From positions 1 to 33,588 of the forward strand of contig JAOPWU010000029.1 of assembly GCA_025965515.1 (NCBI GenBank): 33,588 nt of DNA, written 5' to 3'. This DNA comes from Mycobacterium sp. (GTDB lineage Bacteria > Actinomycetota > Actinomycetes > RYN-182). Position numbers and translations under genes: made by a program. Positions within the stretch are counted from its first letter, which is position 1, and every line of letters starts with the position of its first letter. This document shows positions 9,487 through 18,945 of this stretch, piece after piece. The notes under the pieces were generated by a model. That model saw only the letters and a list, made by a program, of their open reading frames with translations. It was not told the origin of the DNA and did no database searches.

Positions 9487-10041
9487 TCACATGGCGGGCC
9501 GCAGCGTCTGCCGGGCCTCGGTGGTCAGGCTCCGGATCTGCACGGCGAGGACGAGCGACGAGATGCCGTGGACGATGCTGAAGAGGCCGAACACGGTGGC
9601 CAGGGTGAGGGCGCCGAGGTCGGGCCGGATGGCGAGCACGACGCCGAGCCCGACCGAGACGAGTCCGCTGAGGCTCCACAGCGCCCGCTCGCCGGCGGGC
9701 TCCGCGGGCCGGAACGCCAGCGCCACTTCGACCACACCGGTGGCGAGCGCCCAGGCGGCCACCCAGAGGGTCAGGGCCAGCGCCGTGATGCCCGGCCAGA
9801 CGAGGGCGCCGATGCCGGCAGCGATCGAGAGGACGCCGAGCAGCAGGTAGCCGATCACCCGGCCGGCACTCTCGCTGCGGAAGGCGCGCGACAGATCGGT
9901 GCCGGCGGCCATGAAGGCGTACACGGCAAAAAGGATCACGAATGCGCCGATGGTGATGCCCGGCCACGCAACCGAGACCACGCCGACGGCGATGCCGAGC
10001 ACCCCTCGCAGCAGCAGCGAGGATGACAGGTGAGAAAACAT
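9487..10041 (-). CDS. HdeD-like / DUF308 integral membrane protein
   Basis: MFSHLSSSLLLRGVLGIAVGVVSVAWPGITIGAFVILFAVYAFMAAG...; repeated WPGIT hydrophobic units typical of HdeD-like proteins; RBS GGGAGGAGA upstream of ATG. Confidence 0.8.
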   Translation of the reverse strand: MFSHLSSSLLLRGVLGIAVGVVSVAWPGITIGAFVILFAVYAFMAAGTDLSRAFRSESAGRVIGYLLLGVLSIAAGIGALVWPGITALALTLWVAAWALATGVVEVALAFRPAEPAGERALWSLSGLVSVGLGVVLAIRPDLGALTLATVFGLFSIVHGISSLVLAVQIRSLTTEARQTLRPAM

Positions 10042-10561
10042 GGGCGTCTCCTCCCGAGCGCGTTCCGTAGAAGGCGCCGGTGGGCTGTCCCCGCTCACGG
10101 GGCGGCCGACCTGGGATTTCTGCCCGCCCGCGGGCGCTTCCACTCCGCGCCGGGCGCACGGCTTGCGGACCGCTGGTCGACCCGCCGCGCGGCCGGGTCC
10201 ACCGCGCGCGCCGCCGCGTTGAGGCTGCGGGAGACCGTGCTCGTTGCGCCGTCCACCCGTTGCACTGAGATAGCCACAATATGCTGACATCCGCCTATGG
10301 CGAGGTCGCCAGTCTCGCCTAGCGAACGGCCCACCATGGGCCCTTTGCCCGCGCCCCCCATAACCTGACGGTGCATCAACTCGTTCATCCACATGCCAGG
10401 ACGGCCTCTCCCCGGGGTTCTGCCGTCGGCGAGGAAGGAGCCGGGCGCGGGACTGGGGACCCGGGCCCGCTGGGGCAGGTCCACGCCGGATGCGACGTCC
10501 GTCGGTGCTGTGGTGCGCCGGACCGGGCGGCTGTCCTGGAGCGGCGTGAGTAGGGGGACTC

Positions 10562-13500
10562 ATGAAGACCGTCGGTGGCCTGCGCCCGGCCGGCGAGTGG
10601 CCCGCGAGGCCGCACGTGGAACAGAAGCTCGACAGCGCCGGAAGCCGCGTCTGCGTCGTCCTCGGCGTGGCGGGGTCCGGAAAGACGGCTGCGGTCGCCG
10701 CCTGGGCGCGCCGCCATCGCACGGTGTGGCTGGCGTACGAGCGGCGGCACGACGCCGCCTGGATCCTGCGGGTGATCGAGCGGGCGGTGGGGCAACGGGT
10801 GCCCCACGCCGTCCGCGAGGCCGCGGGGGAGACGGACGATGTCGACCGGCTGGGTGCGGCGGCGGCCGGGTTGTGCTCCTGGCTCCGGGAGGCCGTCGGG
10901 CCGGAACTCGTCGTCGTCCTCGACGATCTCCAGCGGTTCCCCCCGGGTGCTGAGGCCGTACGGCTCGTGGAGGGGATGTGCTGGTATGCCCCGCCGGGCC
11001 TGCGGATCGTCCTGGTATCCCGACGGGAGCCCCCGTTCTCGACCGCCCGGTTGCGGGGCCAGGGCCTGCTGACCGAGATCGACGCGGTGGACCTGGCTCT
11101 CGACGCGTCGGAGATCGCCGGCCTCGTGCCGGCGGTCAACGGGCCGGCCGAGGAGGGGACGGCCGGGCTCGCCCAGCGCATCCGGGAGCACACCGGGGGG
11201 TGGCCGGCCGCCGTCCACGCAGCGGTGACGGCGCTGGCGCGGGAGGACGGCGCCGGAGGGTCTTCGGCGCTGGAGCGCCTCGTGGCCCCCGGGGAGCGGT
11301 TCCACGCCTACCTGGCGGAGGAGGTGATCGGCCGGGAGCCCGACTGGGTGCAGGAGCTGTTGGTCCGGACCGCGGTGTTCGGCGGGATCACCAGCCCCGT
11401 GACGCTCGGCTCGGGGGACGGCGACCCCGGGGTCGTGCTGGCGGACCTGACCCGCCGCGGCCTCCTGCGGGAGACGTCCGGGGACGACCCGCGCTGGACC
11501 CTCGTGCCGCCGCTCGCCCGCTTCTTCGAGCACGACGGCGTGGTGGCCGGCCCGTCCCGGGCGGAGCTGCACGCTGCCGCGGCCGGTGAGTGCATGACGC
11601 GCGGGGCCTACGGCGACGCGCTGCGGCACCTGGTCGCCGCGGGGGACCGCGAGAGGACGGCGATCGTGCTCCGGCACCACGGCTCCAGCCTGGTGAGCGG
11701 GGGTCACGCCGACGCCGTGCTGCGGGCGGCGGAGCTGGTCCCCGGTCACCCCGACGACGCCCGGTTCCAGCAGGTCGTCGGCGAGGCGCGGCAGCTGCGC
11801 GGCCACTGGGCGGCCGCCTTCACCTCCTACCAGCGCGCGGCCGGCGAGGGAGACCGGATCCTCCCGGACCTGGCGTGGCGGATCATGGCCATGCTGCAGA
11901 TGCAGGGGGAGTTCGGCCAGGTGCCCCGCCTGTTCGACAGGGTGGCCCTGCGCCGCGAGGACACCCCCGACGAGTCCTGGGTGCTGGCGCACGCGGCCAG
12001 CGCCTACCGCCTGCTGGGGGACCACGCCAACGCCCGCCGTCTCGCCGACCGGTCCGTAGCCGCTGCTCAGCGCTCCGGCCGGCCGGGGGCGCACGGGCCG
12101 GCCCAGAACGTGCTGGCCATGCTCGCCGCCGCCGAGGGTGACCGCCGCGGGCTGGAGGCGCACTACACGAGCGCGCTCGAGGCGGCGGCCGCGGAGAACG
12201 ACCGCGTCCGGGTGGGGTGGATCCGCATCTCCCGGGCCATCCACCTCTTCGAGCTGGGATCCACGGGGGAGGCGGCGGCGGAGGCCGAGGCGCTGCGGAC
12301 GCTCGGTGACCAGTACGGGATCCCGTTCCTGCAGGCGCACGCCCTGACGGTGTCCGGACGCGCGGCCTTGCGGCTCGGCGACCCGGAAGCGGCCGCGGCG
12401 GACCTGTCCGCCGCGCTCGAGCTGTTCCAGCAGATCGGTTCCGGCTTCCTGGCCTGGCCCCTGGCGGCCCTCGGGGACCTGTACCGCCTCCGCGGCCAGC
12501 TCGCCCGGGCCCGGGCGGCCTACGAGGAGGCCCTGCGCACGGCTGAGGCGGGCCCCGACGCCATCGGGACGTCGCACGCGCTCCTCGGTCTGGCGCGCGT
12601 GCGGGCCGCCGACGACCTCACCGTCGCCCGCCCGCTGGCCCAGCGGGCGATGGCGCTCGACGAACCGCTCCACCGCGTCGAGGCCCTCCTCACCCGCGGG
12701 TGGGTGACCCTGCTCGCGGGCGACCGGCGCTCCGCCGCCACGGACGCGGCGCGGGCGGGTGCCGAAGCGCGGCGCCGCAGGGACGACCTCGGCCTCGCCG
12801 AGGCCGTCCTGCTGAGCGTCCAGTCCTCGAAGACCCCGGGGAAGGACGCCCAGCTGCTCGACGAGGCGATCGCGATCTGGCAGGAGGCCGGCTGCTTCCT
12901 CGAGGAGGAGGCAGCGCGGCTCGTGGCGGCGACGCTCGGCGGGGCGCCCTCCCGGCTGGAGGCGGACCGGGCGGCGCAGGCGCTGCGCGCCCGCGGCGTC
13001 GAGGTCGAGTCCCGCCAGGCGGCCGGCCCGGTGGCGGTCCTGCTGCGCTCGGCCCCGACGGTGTCCGTCCGCGCCCTGGGCGTCTTCCAGGTGGTACGCG
13101 ACGGGGAACCCGTGCCCAAGGCGGCCTGGCAGTCGAAGAAGGCCCGGGACCTGCTGAAGATCCTGGTCGCCCATCGCCGGCCGGTGCCGCGGGACCGGCT
13201 CGCGGAGCTGCTCTGGCCGGGCAGCGACCCGGCGCGCTCGGCCAACCGCCTGTCCGTGTTGCTCTCGACGCTCCGGGATGTCCTGCAGCCCGGGCGGGAC
13301 GGGGTGGGTCCGCTCCGGTCGGACGGCGCGGCGGTCTGGCTGGATCCGGCGCGGGTGCGGGTGGACGTCGAGGACTTCCTCGAGCGTGTCGACGCCGCCC
13401 TGGACGCCTTCCGCGGCGGCCGGCCCGAAGCTGCCGACCAGCTCGAACAGGCGGTCGCCGCCTACGGTGGCGACCTGCTGGAGGACGACCCCTACGAGGA

Positions 13501-13816
13501 CTGGGCCGCGCCGCTCGCCGAGGAGGTGCGCGCGCGCCACATCGCCCTGCTCCGGGCCCTCATCGCGTGCTTCCGCGCGTCCGGCGACCTCGACCAGGTC
13601 ATCCGCTACGGCTTACGGCTCCTGCAGCAGGACCCGTACGACGAGGAAGTGCGGCTCGACCTGGTGGCCGCGCTGCTCGACGCCGGGCGGCTGGGTGAGG
13701 CGCGTCGGCACTACGACGTCTACGCGCGCCGGATGCGGGAGATCGACGTCGAGCCCCGGCCGATGCCGCGCCCGCCGCGGACGATGCAGCCGGGGTGGCA
13801 GGGGCGGCTGGCGTAG
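10562..13816 (+). CDS. Large transcriptional regulator: N-terminal P-loop ATPase, TPR region, C-terminal winged helix + BTAD (MalT/SARP-like)
   Basis: Walker A GVAGSGKT, Walker B LVVVLDDLQ; C-terminal VRALGVFQVVRDGEPVPKAAWQSKKARDLLKILVAHRRPVPRDRLAELLWPGSDPARSANRLSVLLSTLRDVL...; BTAD-type repeats follow. Confidence 0.88.
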   Translation: MKTVGGLRPAGEWPARPHVEQKLDSAGSRVCVVLGVAGSGKTAAVAAWARRHRTVWLAYERRHDAAWILRVIERAVGQRVPHAVREAAGETDDVDRLGAAAAGLCSWLREAVGPELVVVLDDLQRFPPGAEAVRLVEGMCWYAPPGLRIVLVSRREPPFSTARLRGQGLLTEIDAVDLALDASEIAGLVPAVNGPAEEGTAGLAQRIREHTGGWPAAVHAAVTALAREDGAGGSSALERLVAPGERFHAYLAEEVIGREPDWVQELLVRTAVFGGITSPVTLGSGDGDPGVVLADLTRRGLLRETSGDDPRWTLVPPLARFFEHDGVVAGPSRAELHAAAAGECMTRGAYGDALRHLVAAGDRERTAIVLRHHGSSLVSGGHADAVLRAAELVPGHPDDARFQQVVGEARQLRGHWAAAFTSYQRAAGEGDRILPDLAWRIMAMLQMQGEFGQVPRLFDRVALRREDTPDESWVLAHAASAYRLLGDHANARRLADRSVAAAQRSGRPGAHGPAQNVLAMLAAAEGDRRGLEAHYTSALEAAAAENDRVRVGWIRISRAIHLFELGSTGEAAAEAEALRTLGDQYGIPFLQAHALTVSGRAALRLGDPEAAAADLSAALELFQQIGSGFLAWPLAALGDLYRLRGQLARARAAYEEALRTAEAGPDAIGTSHALLGLARVRAADDLTVARPLAQRAMALDEPLHRVEALLTRGWVTLLAGDRRSAATDAARAGAEARRRRDDLGLAEAVLLSVQSSKTPGKDAQLLDEAIAIWQEAGCFLEEEAARLVAATLGGAPSRLEADRAAQALRARGVEVESRQAAGPVAVLLRSAPTVSVRALGVFQVVRDGEPVPKAAWQSKKARDLLKILVAHRRPVPRDRLAELLWPGSDPARSANRLSVLLSTLRDVLQPGRDGVGPLRSDGAAVWLDPARVRVDVEDFLERVDAALDAFRGGRPEAADQLEQAVAAYGGDLLEDDPYEDWAAPLAEEVRARHIALLRALIACFRASGDLDQVIRYGLRLLQQDPYDEEVRLDLVAALLDAGRLGEARRHYDVYARRMREIDVEPRPMPRPPRTMQPGWQGRLA

Positions 13817-13997
13817 CAAGCAGGTTCTGTCCTCACGGCTAGCGGACGGGTCGGGCGGCGCAGCTGACCTGCGCAAAGCCGGAACGGCACCGGGCCCGGT
13901 AAGCAGCCCCGAACCGAACCCTAAGATCGCCTGAGCCCCCGTTTCCTACGGTTGCGCCTGTCGTCACAACCCGACAACGCGCCGACGGGGGGCCCGC

Positions 13998-16718
13998 ATG
14001 GTGGACCGTGGAGCGGCTCTCACCGGGGGCCCCCGCCCGTCCGTCACCAGCGACCGCCCCGCGTTCGAGCAGCTGCTCCGGGACGCGCTGCGGCAGGCGG
14101 GCCGGGCCGGCTCCTGGCAGGTCGTGGACGGGCCCCTCTGGTGCTCCGCGTCCCCGCTCGGCGCCACCGCCGCCCCGTCGCAGGGCTGGAAGTTGCATGT
14201 CTCGGCGACGCCCGCCTCCGCTGCGGCCGTCCTCGCCCGGGCGCTCCCCGTCCTGGTCGCGGGTGACTCGGCGTTCAAGTTCGCCCGCACGCCGCAGACG
14301 GTGGCGGAGCTGAACGGACGCCACACCCCGCGCGGCCAGTCGGGCAAGGTCCTCACCGTCTACCCCAGCAGCGACGCGGAGGCCGTCCGGCTCGCGGCGC
14401 TGCTGGACGCCGCCACCCGCGGCCTGCCGGGGCCGCGCGTGCTGTCCGACCGCCCGTACGCGCCCGGCAGCCTCGTCCACTACCGCTACGGCGCGTTCGC
14501 GGAGCAGCGCCGGATCTCCTCCGACGGCCAGTACTCCTGGGTGATCCTCGACCCCGACGGCAACCCGGTCGAGGACCTGCGCCTCGGCCAGTACCTGCCG
14601 CCGTCCTGGGCGCGGTGTCCCTTCCCCGATGCGGCCCCGAGGCGTCCCGCCGCGACGCCCGGAGACCGCGGGGTGCTGATCGGCGGCCGCTTCCTCGTCC
14701 GTGAGGCGATCCGTCACGCCAACAAGGGTGGCGTCTACCGGGCGGTGGACACCCGAACCGGGGACGAGGCGATCCTGAAGGAGGCCCGCCCCCACGTGGC
14801 CGCGGACGCGGCGGGCCGGGACGTCCGCGACCTGCTGCGTGCCGAGGCACGGGTGCTCGAGGTGCTCGGCCGCCGCGGCGTCGCGCCGCGGCTGCTCGCC
14901 ACCTTCGAGCAGGGCGGTCACCTGTTCCTGGCGGAGGAGCACGTGCCGGGGGAGCCGCTCCGCGTGTGGGTGCTGGACCGGATCCGCGAGGCGGGCTGGC
15001 GGCGGAACACCCCGGAGGCCCTGCGCCTCGCCGACCGGCTGATCGCGTTGCTGGAGACCTCGCACCGGGCGGGGTTCGTGCTCCGCGACTTCACGCCCAA
15101 CAACGTCATGGTCCGCCCGGACGGACGGCTGCAGCTGATCGACCTCGAGCTCGCGGTGCGCACCGCCGAGGCGGCCGACGCGCCGGGGGGCACCGGCACG
15201 CCCGGCTTCGCCGCCCCCGAGCAGATGCGCGGGGCGCCGGCCGCCCTGGAGGCGGACTCCTACAGCCTCGGCGCCAACCTGTGCTTCCTCCTGCTGGGCA
15301 GCACGCCGGAGCTGCTCGACGAGGGCGCGGAGGGCCGTCCCCTGAGCACCCGGCTCGCCGAGTGGCTGCGGGTCCGCCGGACGCCCGAGGCGCTCGTCCC
15401 GCCGATCCTGGGGCTGATGGACCCGGAGCCGGCCCGCCGCTGGACCCCCGCCGAGGCCGCCCGGGCCCTGGCACCCGCGCTCCGCCGGCCCCCGCCGGCG
15501 GCCGGCGGCTCCCGCGACCTTCCCCACCCCGACCCGCTCGACAGCGGCCTGTGGCGCGAGGTGGTGGACGGCCTCGTCAGCCACCTGCTCGGCGCGATGG
15601 ACCCGGCCGACCCGGAGCGGCTGTGGCCCGTGTCCCCGGCCCACGGAGACCCCGACCCGTGCATCGTGCAGCTCGGCACGGCGGGGATCCTCGGCGTCCT
15701 CACGCGCTGCCTCGAACTCACGGGGGACCCACGGCTCCCGGCGGCGGTGGCCACCGCGGCCCGGTGGACAAGCCGGCACGCCGCCGGCGACTCCGAGCGC
15801 GCGCCAGGCCTGTACTTCGGCCGGGCCGGCATCGCGTGGGCGCTCTACGAGGCCGGCCGGGTGCTGGGCGACGGCGACCTCGCGGCCCAGGGCCTCGCGC
15901 TCGCCGCCGGGCTGCCGGTCGACCCGGGGTCGTACGACGTCACGCACGGGACCGCCGGCATCGGTATGGCCCTGCTCCACCTGGGGCGCAGCGCCGGCCG
16001 GGAGGACCTGGTCCGGCGTGCGGGCGAGGCCGCCGCCGTCCTGGTCGCGGCGGAACGGGATGCGGACACGGCCGACGGCCTCCTGTGGCCCACGCCCGCG
16101 GCGGCAGCGTCCCCGACGGCGGGTGGCCTGTACTACGGCTTCGCACACGGCACGGCGGGCGTCGCTGCGTTCCTCCTCGCCACCGGCCGCCCCGACGGCC
16201 GCAGGACCGCGGTCCGTGCCGGCGAGACGCTGCTCGCCGCGGCCACCGTCGCCGACGGCGTGGCGCTGTGGGGCGCCGGGCCGGGAGACCCCACGACGGC
16301 GCCCTACTGGTGCCACGGCTCGGCCGGCATCGGGAGCTTCCTGACCCGCCTGTACCGGGTCACCGGCGACGACCGCTACCAGGAGGCCGCGCGCGGGGCC
16401 GCGACCGCGGTGCTGGAGAACGCCTCCCGGGGCGTCCTGGGCCAGTGCCACGGCCTGGCCGGTAACGGGGAATTCCTGCTCGACCTGGCGGACACCGGGG
16501 ACCGGGCGCACCACGAGGAGCAGGCCACCGAGGTGGCGCGCATCCTCCTGGCCAGCCGCGCGCACCGGTCCGGCGCCGTGGTGTTCCCCGACGAGACCGG
16601 GACGGTGTCGCCGACCTGGGCCGACGGCACCAGCGGCATCCTGGCGTTCCTGCTCCGGCTGCGGTACCGCTCGCCGCGGCTGTGGCTGGTCGAGCCCACC
16701 GGGGATGGGCGCCCATGA
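13998..16718 (+). CDS. lanL: Class III/IV lanthionine synthetase (lyase-kinase-cyclase); Zn ligands intact, so class IV LanL-type
   Basis: Lyase region QGWKLHVSATPASA, FKFARTPQTVAELNGRHTPRGQSGKVLTVYP; kinase region LRDFTPNNVMVRPDGRLQLIDLELA; LanC-like region HGTAGIG, YYGFAHGTAGVAAF, WCHGSAGIGSF, CHGLAGNGEFLLDL (Cys...Cys-His zinc ligands present). Confidence 0.93.
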   Translation: MVDRGAALTGGPRPSVTSDRPAFEQLLRDALRQAGRAGSWQVVDGPLWCSASPLGATAAPSQGWKLHVSATPASAAAVLARALPVLVAGDSAFKFARTPQTVAELNGRHTPRGQSGKVLTVYPSSDAEAVRLAALLDAATRGLPGPRVLSDRPYAPGSLVHYRYGAFAEQRRISSDGQYSWVILDPDGNPVEDLRLGQYLPPSWARCPFPDAAPRRPAATPGDRGVLIGGRFLVREAIRHANKGGVYRAVDTRTGDEAILKEARPHVAADAAGRDVRDLLRAEARVLEVLGRRGVAPRLLATFEQGGHLFLAEEHVPGEPLRVWVLDRIREAGWRRNTPEALRLADRLIALLETSHRAGFVLRDFTPNNVMVRPDGRLQLIDLELAVRTAEAADAPGGTGTPGFAAPEQMRGAPAALEADSYSLGANLCFLLLGSTPELLDEGAEGRPLSTRLAEWLRVRRTPEALVPPILGLMDPEPARRWTPAEAARALAPALRRPPPAAGGSRDLPHPDPLDSGLWREVVDGLVSHLLGAMDPADPERLWPVSPAHGDPDPCIVQLGTAGILGVLTRCLELTGDPRLPAAVATAARWTSRHAAGDSERAPGLYFGRAGIAWALYEAGRVLGDGDLAAQGLALAAGLPVDPGSYDVTHGTAGIGMALLHLGRSAGREDLVRRAGEAAAVLVAAERDADTADGLLWPTPAAAASPTAGGLYYGFAHGTAGVAAFLLATGRPDGRRTAVRAGETLLAAATVADGVALWGAGPGDPTTAPYWCHGSAGIGSFLTRLYRVTGDDRYQEAARGAATAVLENASRGVLGQCHGLAGNGEFLLDLADTGDRAHHEEQATEVARILLASRAHRSGAVVFPDETGTVSPTWADGTSGILAFLLRLRYRSPRLWLVEPTGDGRP

Positions 16719-18556
16719 CCGCGACCTACCTGCGTGACCGCTTCGCGTTCGCCTTCTCGCCCCGGGGGCGCTGGGCGGCCTGCCTGCGGCTGGCCGGTGA
16801 CCGGCGCACGCTGGAGCACTGGGCCCTGGGGACCGAGCCGCCCGTGCCCCGCACGGTCCACGTGGTCGACGCCACGGTCGACACCTCCGCGGCGCCCCTC
16901 GACGACGGCCGGATCGTCGTGGTGCAGCGGGAGCAGGCGGTCCCGCCGCGCTACCGGGTCCACCTGGTCTCCCCGACGGGGGACGGGCACGCCCGGCAGG
17001 AGATCGGCATGGTCCCGTCCTCCCTGGCGTGCCACGTGCTGGCTGCTCCGGGGGCGTCCCGGCTTGCCGTCGTGGTGGGCGTCGATGCGGAGCGTTCGAC
17101 GGTGTGGGAGGTGGCGGGCGAGCCGCCGCGGCTCACCGCGGTCGCGGAGCTGCCGGGCGCGGTGGACGGCGGCGCCTGGGCTGCCGCGGACGTGCTGGCG
17201 CTCAACCGGACCGACGACGCCGTGGGGACCCACGGGGTCGTCGTGGAGCTCCGGGACGGATCGTGGCGGCAGGTCTGGAACGTCTCCGAGGGCAGCGCCG
17301 ACGAGATCCTGCTCGCCAGCCCCGCGTCCGGGCTGCTCGTCGTGAGCACCGACGCCGGGGGCGTGCAGCGCCTGGGCTGGGGCCGGCTCGGTGAGCGCTC
17401 GGTCCGGTTCCCCGAGGCCCTCCGGCCCGCGGCGACGCCCTGTCGGGTCCTGGCCCTCGACGACCGGGGGGAGCGGTTGCTGGTCGATGCGCCCGCCGGT
17501 GCCTCGTCCCGGCTGTGCGTCGTCGACCTGGCCCGGGACGTGGCGGAACCGGTCCCCGGCCCGCCGTGCACGGTGTCGCCCCCGGCGTCGTGGGTCGGCG
17601 ACACCGTCCGCTTCGGGTACTCCGCGCCGGACTGCCCGCCGGCGCTCGGGACGGTGCGGCTCGGCCCCGACCCGCGGTGGTCGTCCGCCGGGGAGGGGGA
17701 CCGCCGGTGGGCCGGCGCCGGGCTCGTGGAGCTGGCCGGGGCGGCCGGCCCCGTCGAGGCGATCGTCTACGGGGGACCCGACTGGCGGCTCCGCGAGCAT
17801 CTGGTCCTGGCCTTGCACGGCGGTCCGCTGGCGGCCTGGCAGTGCGCGTACGACCCCCTGTTCGCGGAGCTGGTCGACGCCGGTGCCGCCGTCGTCGCCC
17901 CGAACTACCGGGGCAGCACCGGCTACGGCGAGGACCACCTGCGGGCGGTGCTCGGCCACTGGGGCGGCCCGGACCTCGCCGACGTGCTGCGCATCGGCCG
18001 GGATCTCCTCGCGGCGCGGGGCCCCGGTCGCCCCCGGCCCGTGCTGGTGGCCGCCAGCTACGGCGCGTACCTGGGACTGCTCGCGGCCTGCGAGGAGCCC
18101 GGCCTCTGGTCCGGCTGCGCGGCGCTGGCGCCGTTCCTGTCACCGGCCGCCCTGCACGCGAGCGGCTCTGCCGCCGTCCGCGACCGGGTCGAACGGCTCG
18201 GCGGGCTCGAGGGCCCGGCCCCGGACGTGCTGCGTGCCTGCGACGCCCTGACCGTTCCCCTGCTGCTCGTCCACGGCGCCGACGACACGACGATTCCCGC
18301 CGACGGGTCGCGGGCGCTGCACCAGCGGCTGCTCGCCCTGGGACGGCGTGACGGCGTCGACGTCGACTTTCTGCAGCCCGCGGCCGACCACACGGCGGTC
18401 GGCCTCTGGCAGGAGGAGGGGCTGCGGCGGCGGCTGCGCGACTTCTGCCTGCAGCCCCGACCCGCGCCACCGACCGCGGTGGCCGCCACGGCGGGCCGTC
18501 CCCCCAGACCACCTGCGCACCCGCTGCCCGCTGTAGAGGGCGGTGCCCGCAGGTAG
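16715..18556 (+). CDS. S9-family prolyl oligopeptidase-like peptidase (candidate leader protease)
   Basis: ATGA overlap with lanL; LALHGGPLAAWQCAYDPLFAELVDAGAAVVAPNYRGSTGYGEDH, nucleophile VLVAASYGAYLGLLAA, LLLVHGADDTTIP (Asp), ADHTAVGLWQ (His). Confidence 0.88.
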   Translation: MTATYLRDRFAFAFSPRGRWAACLRLAGDRRTLEHWALGTEPPVPRTVHVVDATVDTSAAPLDDGRIVVVQREQAVPPRYRVHLVSPTGDGHARQEIGMVPSSLACHVLAAPGASRLAVVVGVDAERSTVWEVAGEPPRLTAVAELPGAVDGGAWAAADVLALNRTDDAVGTHGVVVELRDGSWRQVWNVSEGSADEILLASPASGLLVVSTDAGGVQRLGWGRLGERSVRFPEALRPAATPCRVLALDDRGERLLVDAPAGASSRLCVVDLARDVAEPVPGPPCTVSPPASWVGDTVRFGYSAPDCPPALGTVRLGPDPRWSSAGEGDRRWAGAGLVELAGAAGPVEAIVYGGPDWRLREHLVLALHGGPLAAWQCAYDPLFAELVDAGAAVVAPNYRGSTGYGEDHLRAVLGHWGGPDLADVLRIGRDLLAARGPGRPRPVLVAASYGAYLGLLAACEEPGLWSGCAALAPFLSPAALHASGSAAVRDRVERLGGLEGPAPDVLRACDALTVPLLLVHGADDTTIPADGSRALHQRLLALGRRDGVDVDFLQPAADHTAVGLWQEEGLRRRLRDFCLQPRPAPPTAVAATAGRPPRPPAHPLPAVEGGARR

Positions 18557-18610
18557 GCCCGGCCACCCCGGCCGGGTGCACCCAAAGGAAGCACGACGAG
18601 AGGAGACACG

Positions 18611-18817
18611 ATGGAGCTCGAGAGCATGGACCTGGTGGCCTCGCTGCAGGCGCTGCCCGAGACGGACCCGATCGAGGGCATCCAGTTCTGGAGCGGCGGC
18701 GGCAACAAGAAGCCCCCTCCGGGTGGCGGCGGCAACCGCACCTGTCAGTCCGCCTGCGTGGCGGCGCTGACGATCCAGGTGAACACCGTCTGCGTGCTCG
18801 TGGCCACCTGCGTCTGA
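18611..18817 (+). CDS. lanA: Class IV lanthipeptide precursor peptide (68 aa)
   Basis: MELESMDLVASLQALPETDPIEGIQFWSGGGNKKPPPGGGGNRTCQSACVAALTIQVNTVCVLVATCV; RBS GAGGAGA upstream. Leader ALPETDP and core TC..C...LT...NTVC...C resemble venezuelin VenA as recalled (MENHDIELLAHLHALPETDPVGVDGAPFAATCECVGLLTLLNTVCIGISCA). Confidence 0.92.
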   Translation: MELESMDLVASLQALPETDPIEGIQFWSGGGNKKPPPGGGGNRTCQSACVAALTIQVNTVCVLVATCV

Positions 18818-18828
18818 GGCCCGCACGG

Positions 18829-18867
18829 CTCGCGACGCCGGCCGCTGGTACCGGCCGGCGTCGCGAG
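18829..18867 (+). terminator. 16-bp perfect hairpin just after the precursor gene (attenuator / processing / stabiliser candidate)
   Basis: CTCGCGACGCCGGCCG-ctggtac-CGGCCGGCGTCGCGAG, starting 11 nt after the lanA stop; no U-tract. Confidence 0.75.
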
Positions 18868-18945
18868 GCCTCTCGGCGGGGGCGGCCTGCGGGCCGCCTC
18901 CGCCGTCGGGATGTGGTTCGGAGTCTAGGGGGAGGGAGCCGCCCC

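Noticed and set aside
10095-10484. 129-aa minus-strand ORF in the intergenic region upstream of the BTAD regulator
   Set aside because: No recognisable domain, basic low-complexity tail and no clear RBS; may be regulatory DNA instead. Not supportable as a gene.
10385-13540. 1051-aa minus-strand ORF antisense to the BTAD regulator
   Set aside because: High-GC frame artefact: low-complexity R/G/P/A-rich translation, no domain motifs, while the plus strand carries clear conserved motifs.
13839-16565. 908-aa minus-strand ORF antisense to lanL
   Set aside because: Same GC-driven shadow ORF effect; the plus strand is unambiguously a lanthionine synthetase.
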